Notes under the pieces: model-generated
The model's database searches: none
What the model was told of the DNA's origin: nothing
What the model saw: only the letters and a program-made list of their open reading frames with translations
Shown here: piece by piece, positions 11,326 through 22,559 of the stretch
Numbering within the stretch: the first letter of the stretch is position 1
Layout: every line of letters starts with the position of its first letter
NCBI GenBank assembly: GCA_015680685.1
Contig: MNCI01015696.1
Span: 1 to 64,000, forward strand
Direction: 5' to 3'
Length of the DNA stretch: 64,000 nt
Origin: Gnetum montanum
Lineage: Eukaryota; Streptophyta; Gnetopsida; Gnetales; Gnetaceae
Program-made: the position numbers and the translations under genes

Positions 11326-11337
11326 TACCCCCATGAT
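11326..11337 (-). other. Polypurine tract of element A
   Basis: On the minus strand ATCATGGGGGTA directly precedes the 3' LTR. The equivalent sites are GTCATGGGTGTA in element C and GTCATGGTGGTA in element B. This is the expected start site of plus-strand DNA synthesis. Confidence 0.75.
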
Positions 11338-11349
11338 TGAATGCAAACT

Positions 11350-13205
11350 CATCCTTGAGTCCTTTTACAAAATTGGGAAAGTATGGGATTATTGACTAAC
11401 TTTTCTTAAACAAAACAGACTAATTGACTTGACAAAAAATGGAGTGCATGGATGTATGAATCAACACATTACAAAAAATGATGATGTTCAAGACACAAAA
11501 TTGAACACCATGACATGATCCTTCAAAATTGGACAACACGTTCCTTGATGGCGTGAAGGGTGATGTAGAAGATCAAACGGTCCCAAGCGATGGTGGCTTC
11601 TAAGGTTCCAAGGGACCTTCACCAGCTTCATGCATAGGCGGTGGTTGAGGAAACTACAGTTGTCCTGTTGTTGCTGCAACTTTTGGCGAGAGGCAAAAAG
11701 CATCCATTAGTGCTTTCATTTTCTCCTACTTACTTCTAGGATCATGCACCATCCATGCAGCTTTCTCGATGTGGGTCGGAACAAGCATATCCCAAGGACA
11801 CAGGATTGCAGGAAACAACTCCTTAGCATTGATGAACTAGGTAGCGAACTGTTTGCATTCAATGTTGAATGCCTTGATTATGTTCTTTAGCTCCTTGTAG
11901 TCATTTATTCATTTAGCTAGGCTCTTAGCAGTTGATCATTGGTATGTGAACCATGCTCTAAGAACTTCAAGTTCAGCATTTGTGATCTCAAGCTTCTACT
12001 TGGTGTCTTTGTGGTGCTTGAACTCGGCCTTGTATAACAAATATGAGCTAGCCACCTGTTTCTCCAATTCTACCCGCAACCATCCAGTAGTTAGCATTGC
12101 CAAGTTTGCGTAATGGAGATTGGCCAACTCCATGTACTTTATCATTTCTTCGATTTGCAAATCCTTTAGGTAGATCTCTGCTTTATTGTAGGCATCAATC
12201 CCATCAATGATGGGCTACCAAACCTCTCTTCCTTGTTGGAGTTGCTAGAGGGCTTCATTTATTTTCACCTTCACCAATTAGGTGTGTTTCTCATTAACTT
12301 CCTTCTGCAACCCAACCTAGTCTCTGTAGTGATTTTTCACTTTTTCAAACTTGAGGACCTCATTCTTCCAAGCAATGATCCTGATGACAAATTTCTAGCA
12401 TAAGGCATGAACTTCCTCCATTGATAGGTTCCAATTCTCTATAGCCAATCTCCTCAATTCAATGTTCACTCTGGCAAGCTACTCTTGTCGTTGATGAATA
12501 AATTCTTGCATTTGTTCCTTCTGAGCATTAGCATTACACAGGTAATGATTTTGGGTAGTTAGACTTTCACTCTCCTAGCGTATCTGAGCTAAGTCTTCTG
12601 GATTGAATACATTTTTTCTTCTGCTATGGACTGGTTAAAGATGATTGTTACTGCCTCCTCCTTGGCCTTCTGAAATCATTCTTAAAGTCGTAGGAAAGCT
12701 TCATCTCTAGTTATTTTTGGGTTGAGTATTGTTGGGATTAGCAAGGCAAGCATGTAGTTTAGCAACCTTCATGGCCAAGCATTGATTTTGTTCTTGAGCC
12801 ATTTTGATTGCCCCTCCAAAATGATGCACTCCCCCCTTGCGTTTAGTAGCTCTGACTAGGTTGCGGTGATGTTTTCTAGAAAATTGAAGATGTCCAGAAT
12901 CTGTTGCCCAGTCCCCACTACTCAATCCAACAATTCTTCATGCTGGGCTGCGTTCAACTTTTCAGTGATTATGCCTACGAACGTTTGCATGCCTTGAAGT
13001 GCAAATACGTTTGGTATAGATGCCGCAGGTGCATTTAGTGCTTCAGCAACATGGTTAGCAACAACTTCAGCTACTATTTCCTGCCCTTAGTGCTGCATCA
13101 TTAGGACAGTTGCCCCTTCACCTTTCTCCAAATGCATCAAGAAAGTGGCGACATTCCCAGAGATTTTTGGGAATAAATGGTGTTGAGATAATGACACCAT
13201 CACCT
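11350..13205 (-). pseudogene. Extra ORF of element A (ORF3), C-terminal part, decayed
   Basis: The minus strand aligns with 58020-59760 of element C over its full length, though both are full of stops. Short open pieces remain (12925-12707, containing MAQEQNQCLAMKVAKLHACL; 11703-11488, containing HHRLGPFDLLHHPSRHQ). The residues are rich in Lys, Glu, Leu and Gln, suggesting coiled coil. The part corresponding to 57054-58020 of element C is missing at the breakpoint near 13205. Similar extra ORFs downstream of pol are known in some plant gypsy lineages ('putative plant transposon protein'); their role is not established. Confidence 0.6.
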
Positions 13206-13211
13206 CCTAAG

Positions 13212-16200
13212 TGTTGGGATCCAACCTCACAAGTGAAACACCACAAAATTTTGAGTCTTGGCACTTTCAGCGTAGTACCATGTTACATTATGCAGCATAG
13301 CGCAGTGTAGCACCATGTTACGCTGTGCAGCAAGCACAGCGTAGCACAGTTTTCAAGCTATGTAGTGTAGCATAGCGTAGCTAGCTTGACACTACAAGTG
13401 TCCCTTGTCCTGCATGTAACATGGGACGAGCATAAGCGTGGTCTGTACTGACCTAAATCGTCAGTGTAAGGCTGGAAAGGAAACAAACACCAAGAGATCG
13501 TTGGACAGCCACAGTTGACTCTACCTTCGCTTAAGGGCAAGCTGGAAAAGGGAACAAAGGCAGAGTGCCTTGGATGGTTTGCACGCAAATCAACCAAGGA
13601 CTTCCCCGAGCGTAAGCTACGGCTAGCGCTGAGGTTATCGTAAATGGTATGTAAACAGAATGCAAACGACGATACGAAATGTAAATAAAGCGTACTGAAT
13701 TATGAATGAAGCATGAACAAAGTTATATTTGTAAAGCATAAGCAGAACTAAACCATGTAAATGGGAGGCAATAATGAAACTGTATTATATTGTTTTAGGA
13801 AAATGTGCACCGGTCAAAGCGTAGTTGCACAAGTGTGAATGGAAAGTCAAACGCCTAGCCCCGGAAGGATATGATGTGATGATGTGAGAAGAACTTGAAA
13901 GCCAAAAAATCGGATGTGCCGAGCGCCCAAGGATTGCAAGTTCTGTCCTCCTTCGGAATCGCCAATTTCTCCAATCTTTGCTTCTTCCAATCTTCTTCTC
14001 CTTCTTGCTGCTTTTTTGCTTTGCCTCTCTTTGCCTCCTTGTTCTTGTTCTTCCAATTTGTGTGAATTGGTAGGGTATTTATAGGTTTGGGCTACGGTTT
14101 TGGCTAGGGTTTGCTTTGACTAGGTTCAATGTACCTGTGCTGAATAGTTGTACATGAGTTGGATGTGTGTTGGCAATTTGCCCTCCTTGACCAGGTTCAT
14201 TGTATTTTACAACTTATGGGTCATTCCAGCCCATAAAAATACAAATAATTTAGAAATACAAGCCCTCACGTTATAAAACTTTAGAAAATTTGGAGAGATT
14301 ATGTCCAACGGCGGCTTCCTTGATTAAAAATTTATATTTTTTTTTTGCGTTAGTCAGCTGGAAAATTAGAATTCTCTAATGTTTGGTAAAGAAAAATTTT
14401 AATCATCGGGGAGGATGGTAGCCGGTGATGCCTGGTGGTGTCTGCAGTGATGTGGAGTCCGCGGGAGCACAGAGGTGGCGCGAGTATAGTGACAGTAAGG
14501 AGGAAACAGCGGCAGCAGAGGGAACAGTAGGGGTGGTAGCAGAAGATAGCGAGGGCAGCGAGGCGGCGAGCATAGACAGCGATGACGTGGCAGGAGAAGA
14601 GACGGCCACACGGCAGGCTGGAGAAAGAGCAACGCGGCGGGGTAGGAGAAGGCGATGCAGCAGCGGCGGCAGCAGAAAACAATCAACGGCAGGCGCGACA
14701 GAGTGGCAGTCGGCGGTGGAGCAAGGTGGTAGCACGGTGGTAGGCAACGCAGTGGTGACAAAAAAAACAGCAGCGGTGCAGGAAGGAAAGCAGCGGTGGG
14801 AGGCAGCAAAGAAATGGCAGGCACGCAGGGAAGGGCAACGCGGTGAAACAGCAACGTGATGGCGGCGGAAGACCAACGCGGTAGCAGCGGAAGACCAACG
14901 TGGTAGCGTGGCAATCGGCGGGAGATCGTACGGCAGTGGAGAGGTGGCCAAAGAACAGAGGTATCAGTGCGGCAGCGAGAGCAGCGACATGTCAGAGGGC
15001 GGTGGTGCAGCAGAAACAGTGACACAACGGCGGCAGTGGACAGCGAAGTGGCGGTGCAGGAGCAGAAACATGGCACAATTAGCAACGCAGCGGTTGCAGC
15101 GGAGGAAATAGCAGGGCAGCAACGTGCACAGGAGGAGCGACAGCGGAATGACTCTGGACATTATTCTGTCCAGCTGTGAACATATGGATTAGACTGTGTG
15201 CAGCACTTTTTTTTAAATTACTACTAATGCAGGTTCTGGTGCATTTATATTTAAGCATCCAAAGCCATGCAATTTTCTTTATTCACTGGTCTGGATCACG
15301 TCCACGTTTGTTTGTACAGAGCTATCGTTGTTTGACACATGAATGTGGCCGCAATTATGTTTAGGTTCATTTCCCTCCTTGAACACGGCTTTTGGCTCAG
15401 TAACAGCTAACGTCACTGTGGTCTGGAACAACCCTCGGTTTTCTAAGCTTGCCCTTGTTACTATTTTGTGCATTTCCCCGAATCCAAAAGCACGTGCACG
15501 TGAATAACAACAGTCGCTAATGCACCATTAAAACATACAAATTTTCATTTTAAAAAATGCTAAGCTGAAATTAGTGGTGTTTCATGATCCCATCCACCGC
15601 ATTGCCATGTGGCACCTGATCCACATGTTGGCATTTACCATCGGTTACATTCCTTTACTGTTGGCATTCCCCAAGGGTTGGCATTCCTTAACTGTTGACA
15701 TCTCCCAATAGTTACATTCCTTGACCATTGGCATTCCCCAAGGGTTGGCATTCCCTAACTGTTGGCACTCCCAAGTGGTTGGCATTCCTTAGACGTGAGC
15801 CTTTTTAAGCACGGGGCTTCTGGCAATTAAAAAAAAGAGGAGGGCAAGAAAGATATTGGCAAGCAAAAGATGGATGGTTGGTAAACCCTAGCATTGGAGC
15901 CTCCCAAATCTCTCTTCAGCTCCAGCGTAGCAGCTCTTAGTTCGGCAAGCATCAGCTAATTTATGCCTATCAACACCATGCCTACAGCATCCCAGGAGCT
16001 ATGACCATATAGTTCCATTGCCCAACTATGCTTGTTCAACACTACACACCAGTTGTACACATCAATTATTCAAACAAAAATCAGATTCCTTGATTTTTGG
16101 GACTATGCATTTCCTCACCCAAATTCTCATTCTATTTTGTCATAGCATATATTTTGCATTATCGAGTACTGGTTCACGTTCATTGTCCTAGTTACGTACG

Positions 16201-16443
16201 TTGCTATGCCTCTACTATAGTGCGTGCTACGTTTTCTCTCATTTCAACCTCCATGTGTTACATTCTAAAATTACTATTTGCAAATGGTTATTGTACACTG
16301 CGTAAGTCCCTATCTGATTAACCTGACCATTCAGGGCACCCCATTTCCATTTTCTCCAACACGGCCCTTGTACAAATCTAGGGTTACGCTATGCACCTGA
16401 TGACCTCTCGGTGTTTCAGCCACCGACGTTTTTGGACGTTACA
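13212..16443 (+). repeat. 5' LTR (about 3.2 kb) of the nested element
   Basis: The limits TG at 13212 and CA at 16443 are inferred from the insertion breakpoint on the left and the primer site on the right; there is no second copy to confirm them. Inside are a 'agcgtag.ac.atgttac' mini-repeat (13260-13390), a GC-rich block (14400-15170) and repeated 'ggttggcattcc' units (15630-15800). None of the ORFs in it looks like a real gene. Confidence 0.5.
14400..15170. repeat. GC- and purine-rich low-complexity block
   Basis: On the plus strand this block is built from short units rich in GCAGCGG, GGTGGTAG and AACGCGG, in otherwise AT-rich DNA. A 22-bp unit, gcggaagaccaacgcggtag plus two bases, is directly repeated near 14867-14910. 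Low complexity keeps several frames open on both strands (for example 14425-14859 + and 15085-14399 -). Their Ala, Gly, Arg, Ser or Pro-rich translations match no family and are treated as chance. Confidence 0.7.
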
Positions 16444-16447
16444 GTTT

Positions 16448-16465
16448 TTGGTGCTAGAACGAGGG
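16448..16465 (+). other. Primer binding site of the nested element
   Basis: TTGGTGCTAGAACGAGGG begins a few bases after the LTR end TTACA. It resembles the TGGCGCTAGAAGGAGGG-type primer site of several plant gypsy elements (from memory), with four or five differences. Confidence 0.6.
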
Positions 16466-16549
16466 CTTGAACCATTTCCATCTACATTTTTGATTAGCAC
16501 TTGGTCAAAACTCTATATGTTCTAGAGAGCGTAACAAGTTCTTAGAGCA

Positions 16550-16790
16550 TGGAAAGCTCTAACATAGCGAGCTTGACAAGCTATAGTGTAGCAAGCTCCA
16601 ATGTAGCAAGTGTAGCGCCAGAGCTGGCCATTTTTGACAGTTTTCATACTTAGAATTTTTCTACATTTTCATACTTAGCATTTTGTTTTTGCATTTTTAC
16701 ACCTAGCCATTTTTATATATTTTTATACTTAGCCATTTTCCTGCTACCGGCAAACTTAGTCATTTTTTAGTTTTCAAAGTTAGCCATTTT
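16550..16790 (+). repeat. Leader with short degenerate repeats
   Basis: Between primer site and gag, 'agcaagct.caatgtagc' units (16550-16615) are followed by five or so copies of 'cttagccatttt' about 35-40 bp apart (16620-16790). It is non-coding. Confidence 0.6.
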
Positions 16791-18690
16791 TTGCAAATAG
16801 CAACTCTCACAATCCAATCTATGAATATGAATCTAGATCAACTTTCCACATCGATGTTTAACACATTTGATACTACAAGCCAGCAAAAGCATGCCGCACT
16901 AAGCCATAAACAATACAATTTTGTTTGTGCCAAAATCCAAGCAGGACTACCAATGGATTACCTTGATTTGGAGGTAAAACAGGACTACGAACGAGTCCAC
17001 CAGAATGGACGGGAGTGCAACCCCTCCTTGTTTGACATAATCCCACTCACAGAGTCCTACCACTAGTTGTTGTCCCAACTCCTCCGTGCAAGTAAGCATG
17101 ATGCAAGGACAACCTATGAGGAAGCCTCATAGAAAGAGGAAGATGAGTTCGAGGCCCACTCCAAGCATGAGAGCCCCCTCCACACCATCTTCCAATGACC
17201 ACTCCCTAGTACAGCCCCTCCTCAGTTTGGTCCACCCATCCTCTCCAAGATGGTAACCATGTCAATTCAAGCTTCCTCACAAGTAACTAATGCATTTTCC
17301 CAACACTATGCTCATGCAGGGGCCACCTCTCAGCCCCAGACAACTCAAGCATCCTATGTTCCACCTATCTCATTATTGTCTGCGGTGTCCATCTGACCCA
17401 CTTATGTATGGCCTACTTTGATCACTGCATCCATTACTCAGCCAACACATCAACAACCGTCCACTATGACATTAAACTGGCAAACTCCACAACCAACAAT
17501 TCTACCCTATGTTATGCAACCAACCCAAGCCCAGCCAATGCAACCAGTTGGCACATCCCCAAGCTTGGATCAAACATTCTAGCTAATCCAAAGCTTGACG
17601 GAGGAGATCAACATACTTAAGGCTAGCTCCTCTGAGACCATCAAGGTGGTGGAATTCTACCAAGATGATCCCATAAGTCCTACGGTACCACCTCTAACTC
17701 TCCCAACTAGGGTCCAGCTACCATAATTCACCAAGTACAATGGTGAAGGGGACCCTAATGCACACTTGGTCACATTTCAACCTGAGAGCCTACTCCTTCA
17801 AGCTTGGCCACATGCCATCATGCGCGTGTTCCCCATGTCACTCACTGCCAAGGCCTTAGACTGGTATCGCATACTACCCAAGGCCACAATCTCCTCTTTG
17901 GAGGATCTCATAAGCCAGTTTGTGACATGCTTCAGGTACAACCTAAAGCCTGAAGAAACCCTCGACTAGCTCATGTAGGTTAAGCAGGGGCCTCTAGAGC
18001 CGATTACAAAATTCCCCCAACGTTGGAATGCTGCATTGAGTGAAATGCATGAACCCCAAGCGGAGGCACATCTACTAGCCATCTTCAAAGGTGTAGTAAA
18101 TGACTTCATTAAGTCCAAATTGTATTATCTAGCCCCAAAGTCTCTTAGCTAAGCCTTTACCCAAGCAAAAAGCATAGAGGAAGCAATGCAAGCTAGCAAT
18201 GACCCAGCCTATGTGGCCTACAGAAACCAACATGCTCGTAAGCAAAACACAATAGTAGCAACAGTTGCCACAAGCACAAAAGCAACCAACTGGGGCTAGA
18301 TAGTTAAGCAGCCCAAGGCCCAACTAACAAAACCACCAACTCTAGCGCCAACTCACCTACATCGATAGGGGCCACCCCAAGGCCCAACTTTCAGTGCAAG
18401 GACTACTCAAAGTATACACCACTACTGATGCAATCCTCTAAACAAGTGGAGCAACTCTTGAAAGCTGGGCAAATCCAACACAAACATGTATCGATGATTA
18501 CCCACCAAAAACATGATAGGTACTATGAACTACTAAGGAACCCCACATTAGCAGTACCAAATGAGCCCCTGGTCCCACAACATTTTAAATTGGATCAATA
18601 CTGTCATTACCATCAATTGGTTGGTCACGGTATAGACAATTGTCATGCTTTGTAGGATGACTTGCAGAGAATGATAGAACGAGGCTAATT
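16791..18690 (+). pseudogene. gag of the nested gypsy element
   Basis: Pieces open at 16791-17066, 17408-17620, 17766-17969 and 18428-18655. The gag core lies at about 17700-18120 (AKALDWYRILPKATISSLED, then SQFVTCF), matching the 'A..WY..L....I.S...L...F...F' pattern of plant gypsy gag. A cysteine-histidine knuckle, YCHYHQLVGHGIDNCHAL, sits at 18600-18652. Several stops replace Trp or Gln codons (for example after KPEETLD at 17968). Confidence 0.8.
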
Positions 18691-19600
18691 GGTGATCAAC
18701 ACAGTAAGTCAATCCAACATAGACGATGCCTCCTATGTTATAAATTCCATTAGCATAGGTGGCAAGCCCAAACCTATGCAACAACCTTTTGTGATCCATG
18801 TGCCTCTTAACAAGGCAAAGGTCCCCTTAGCCTCCAAAAGTAAGAGGCCTCCCTTTTTTATCAAAATGCCACCTCAGGCACCCACAACACCCTTTGTGGT
18901 CAAAGCTCCAAACCAATCATCCGCTAACATGTTAAACTAGCATGATGTAGCACCAACAATCGCTAAGCAACCTCTCATCATCAAGGTGCCACAACGAGTT
19001 AGTCACACAACAACTCCTACAACAACTCCTAAACTACCCTTTGTCATAAGGGTCCCACAACATGATGGCCCCTCACCAACCCGAGGCCCAATAGTGGGTA
19101 ATGTCTCAATCTCTCCTTCCTCGAGGGTCGACCCCACTAGTAACCCGGGTAGGCCCACCAAATGGTAATGCAAGAGGACAAATGAGCACCTCGCAACCCC
19201 CATGGCCGAAGCAAAGGCCACAACTAGCAAGCAACAACCAAACACTGGGGCCCCTACCCCCAAGCATGCTAAGCAAACCAAGCCCAATTCCCCTCCCCAA
19301 GAGATCTATCTCTCAAGCCATATGGAGGAAATCAAGGCCAACACAACAACCAATGACAAGGACTTCGTAGCTGCACTAACCTAGGTGAAACAAACACTCA
19401 AGCAAAAGAACACAACGTTGAGCTTGTACGACCTGGTCATGACCTCATCTACTCATTGCCAAGCATTGGCCTAGATCTTGGCCTCCATTCCTGTTACAGA
19501 AGATATTCCTATAGATGAGGCATCCATCTATGCAACGATGTTGCCCCCTAAACCATAAGAATTGAGTTCAACATCCCTAGTGTTCTACGACAATGTAGTC
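18691..19600 (+). pseudogene. Pro/Thr/Lys-rich gag-protease linker of the nested element
   Basis: Open pieces (18689-18940, 19101-19370) are rich in Pro, Thr, Lys and Gln with repeated 'PFVI..P' phrases. This is typical of the disordered linker between gag and protease in plant gypsy elements. No catalytic motif is present. Confidence 0.5.
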
Positions 19601-20340
19601 AAAGTTAACCCCAAACGAGGGGAGGTCACTATAGCTCCACTATCCATTAGCACACGTGTTAGGCAGTGTACCATCCACAAAGTACATGTCGATGATGGTG
19701 CAACAACATAGTCCTATACTCCATCATCGACAAACTAGGCATGGTAGATGAAATCAGGCCTACCAAAACTACGTGTCTAAAATCCTTCAACAGATCACAT
19801 GTCACAGTCAAGGGTACAATCAACTTAGCCTTTGTGGTATGATAGAAATTCCCCACTAGTACAGATTTCACTGTCATAAAGGAGATGCCAGGTTTCAACC
19901 TAATTCTAGGCAGGCCTTAGCTAGCCCAACTATGCGTTGTCTCCTCTCCCATCCACCAAGAAATCCACCTTCCATATGAGGGTCTTCAAGTTATCATCCA
20001 TGGTGATAATGTTGCCTCTTCAACTATTCATGACATAGACATGGCGTAAGTTTTGGAAGAAGAGTTTCTTGGTGGTACACCTACGGCAACCAATGCAATG
20101 CCTAAGGCCAACACACCTGAATGAGTGGTTGAAGCCAACAGCCTCCCAGAGGATCCTAAGCCTTGCACACCCCCTAATCCACACCTGATTAGGAAGCAAC
20201 TACATGACCAAGACTTTCCCTTGGCCAAAAATGTGCTAGGTGCCTGCCTACCCTTTGCCTCCGCTTACCATGCATTTTTGACTTTTGTTTACATTGCACT
20301 AGCCTATGCATTTAAATTTTACCCACTTACTTAGATCACG
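19601..20340 (+). pseudogene. Retroviral-type protease region of the nested element
   Basis: About 19670-19760 contains VDDGATT and related residues of the protease flap side. At about 19880-20040 the frame reads EMPGFNLILGRP, then AQLCVVSSPIHQEIHLPYEG, the hallmark 'LGRPW...GA.PSS.HQ' of plant gypsy proteases; the Trp codon of RPW is now TAG. The frame runs on to a stop at 20332 with no RT motif. The element is therefore truncated after protease. Confidence 0.65.
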
Positions 20341-20510
20341 CGTTTTTCTTCTTTTACACATTCATCAACTTATTTTACACATTGCATTTGAAAAACATAA
20401 AACAACAGAAACCCATGGCCCGGAAAGGCCTTAAACTAGCCTACTACCCAGAATAGGCTAAAACTATCACTTTTTGCATTGCTTTCCTTTCATTCATCCA
20501 TTTTAATTCT

Positions 20511-22450
20511 GTTTATGACAGGTGCTGCTTGATGTTATTTTCTTTCTAGTTGATTTTCTTTCTAGATGGTTCTTGGACTTGTTCTTGTTGGGCCCTTCCA
20601 ACTCTGGGCTACTTCTCCCTTGGTTGAGAGGGGTCTCCTTCCTGTGGGTGTTTCTATTTTGGTGCCATCTCTAATAAGTGCAAGATCAAAAAACGAAGTG
20701 ATTTAGACAAACGGTTGGGAAGTTATGAGCTCTGGAAGGTTTTGGGCTCTGAAAAATTACAAAAAATCCCCTTGTGTTATGAGGCAAATGTCAAAAATTC
20801 CTAAGTGCACGATGGTATATATAGGATGTAAGTGCTGTGTCGATGAGGCCTCGTCAACAGAGCTGTTGACCACTATAGATGATCATTGACTTTGGTCAAA
20901 CTTACAAAATACAAAGAATCTTTGAATGAAATTGGGGTTAAATGAAAGCTCAACGGGCCAAGAACAGTATGAAAACATGAAAAGAGGGTGTTGAAGCTCA
21001 TAAATTTTGAAAAATGAAGAAAAAATGATTTTGGGGATGAGTGAAATAAAAGGTTAAAGAGAACTAAGTGGAATACACAATGGAATATGTGAAAGATAGG
21101 ATTGTAGCAATGTTAGAGGTAAGGAACCTCAACTACCCAAACCAAGAGCTATGCAAGTGGGTCCTCCCCATAGCAGGCCCATGCCCTTGTTGCCCTTGAA
21201 TAACCTCAACAAAGGAGTCCATGGGTCCCACAGTTGATTTAATAATTATGAAAAGTTAAAAACCAACAAAAAAGAATCTACTCAAGAATTCAAACACATC
21301 AGACTAAGACATAGAGCATAACATAGAACATAGCAATGAGGTGAGTTATGGTAGCATAGATGGATGATAGAGAAGGTGGAATGAAGTTTCAAATTGAGGT
21401 CATAAGAAGTCCCTTGTGAAATTTGTGTTTAAAATGACCTGGGAAGGTCCATCATCAATCTAGACCAAAACCATATGCTTTCAGTGACTTTGCATTGCCA
21501 CCCTAAGACCGATCCACTCACGCGAGACACGAAAGTGCCTCCATAAGACAACCACCATTCCATAAGGAGAATAAGAGAGAGAAGTAGGAAGTGAGAGAGG
21601 GCCTTAGTTAGAGGGGACTTTTAGGCATAGATGCATGTCTTTCTAAACCCATGACCAATGCTTGTAACCTATTTATTTGTCCAAGGGGTGTGCTTTGAAT
21701 TCCCATTGTTTTTTTTTGAATGGGAACCACACCATGCAAGGACTTATTAGTCTATTGTGTCTAAGGGGTATGCTATGAATTCTCATCATTTTTTTTTGGT
21801 TTTTTTTTTATGGAAATCACACCATGCAAAGACTTTATTTGACTTTCCTTTTGTGGTTGAAATGGAATAGTAAGAACTTCATGAAAAACACTCAAGCAAT
21901 CAAGCAAGTAGAAGAGTACGAAGAGTATTAAGTCCCCTTACAGTTACACCCTTTACAAACCTTTTAAATCCTTCATAATTTCAGAACTACCAAGGTCACT
22001 AATTGATTAAAAGTTTCTTTAATGGAAGGGACCTCATATTCCCAGAACAAAGAAAATCATAGAGTTTATTGGATGGGTGGATGATGTGGAGTCACTGCCT
22101 ATTCCATGAAAAATAAACCATGTCAAAGTCATTAGACATCAGAATTCAAAAACAGAAACTAGACATCGACAATCACAACATTAAGCACAAACCATCATTA
22201 GTAAACAACAACAACGACATTGTGTCCTATGACAATAAAGCAATTTTTATTAGTAAAAATAAGGAAATACCACACTTGAAGAAAACAAAACCAATTAAAG
22301 TAAAATATATAATAAAGTGTAAAATAATCAAGAAAGTCTCAAAGGTACTAATGATGGTGTAAAACTAGAAAAATTTGAAAATTCAAAAGTTTGTAAAATA
22401 AATAACTTATAAAATAAAAAAAACGTGGAAAACAAAAAAGTAGAAAAACT
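20511..22450 (-). other. Spacer of element A between integrase and the extra ORF
   Basis: This aligns in reverse orientation with 54840-56880 of element C. The best-kept stretches are 21960-22090 with 55160-55290 and 21420-21700 with 55490-55770. It has no ORF of interest (the plus-strand ORF at 22120-22362 is Lys/Asn-rich chance sequence). It holds a TATA box and a palindrome that are also found in the LTRs. Confidence 0.7.
20816..20859 (-). promoter_or_regulatory. LTR-like promoter module in the spacer of element A
   Basis: On the minus strand the palindrome TTGACGAGGCCTCATC (20859-20840) is followed about 17 bp downstream by TATATATA (20823-20816). The same palindrome precedes the TATA box in both LTRs of this element. 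It lies upstream of the extra ORF. Promoter function is inferred. Confidence 0.45.
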
Positions 22451-22559
22451 AAGTCATATGAATTGTTAGCATGGATGGCCATTTTCCCCACAACTAAGTT
22501 GGAAGGAGAAGATCTGAAAGATAGAACGTGGTTGTCCATTCATTGAGGTGGTAGTTGCA

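Larger units (their letters stand above)
13211..20510 (+). mobile_element. Nested Ty3/gypsy element, 3'-truncated, with very long 5' LTR
   Basis: It starts with TGTTGGGATCC where homology of element A to element C stops. It contains a 3.2-kb LTR ending in TTACA, a primer site, a gag and a protease region on the plus strand. RT, RNase H, integrase and the 3' LTR are absent. Homology of element A to element C resumes near 20510 (20580-20680 matches 56815-56880 of C). No target duplication could be found, consistent with deletion of the right part together with about 1 kb of element A. Confidence 0.65.

Noticed and set aside
14399-15179. Large ORFs on both strands in the GC-rich block
   Set aside because: Low-complexity composition explains the absence of stops on both strands, and no frame resembles a protein family.
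22120-22362. Lys/Asn-rich 80-codon ORF
   Set aside because: It lies in the A-rich antisense strand of the element A spacer, is not conserved in element C and is compositional.
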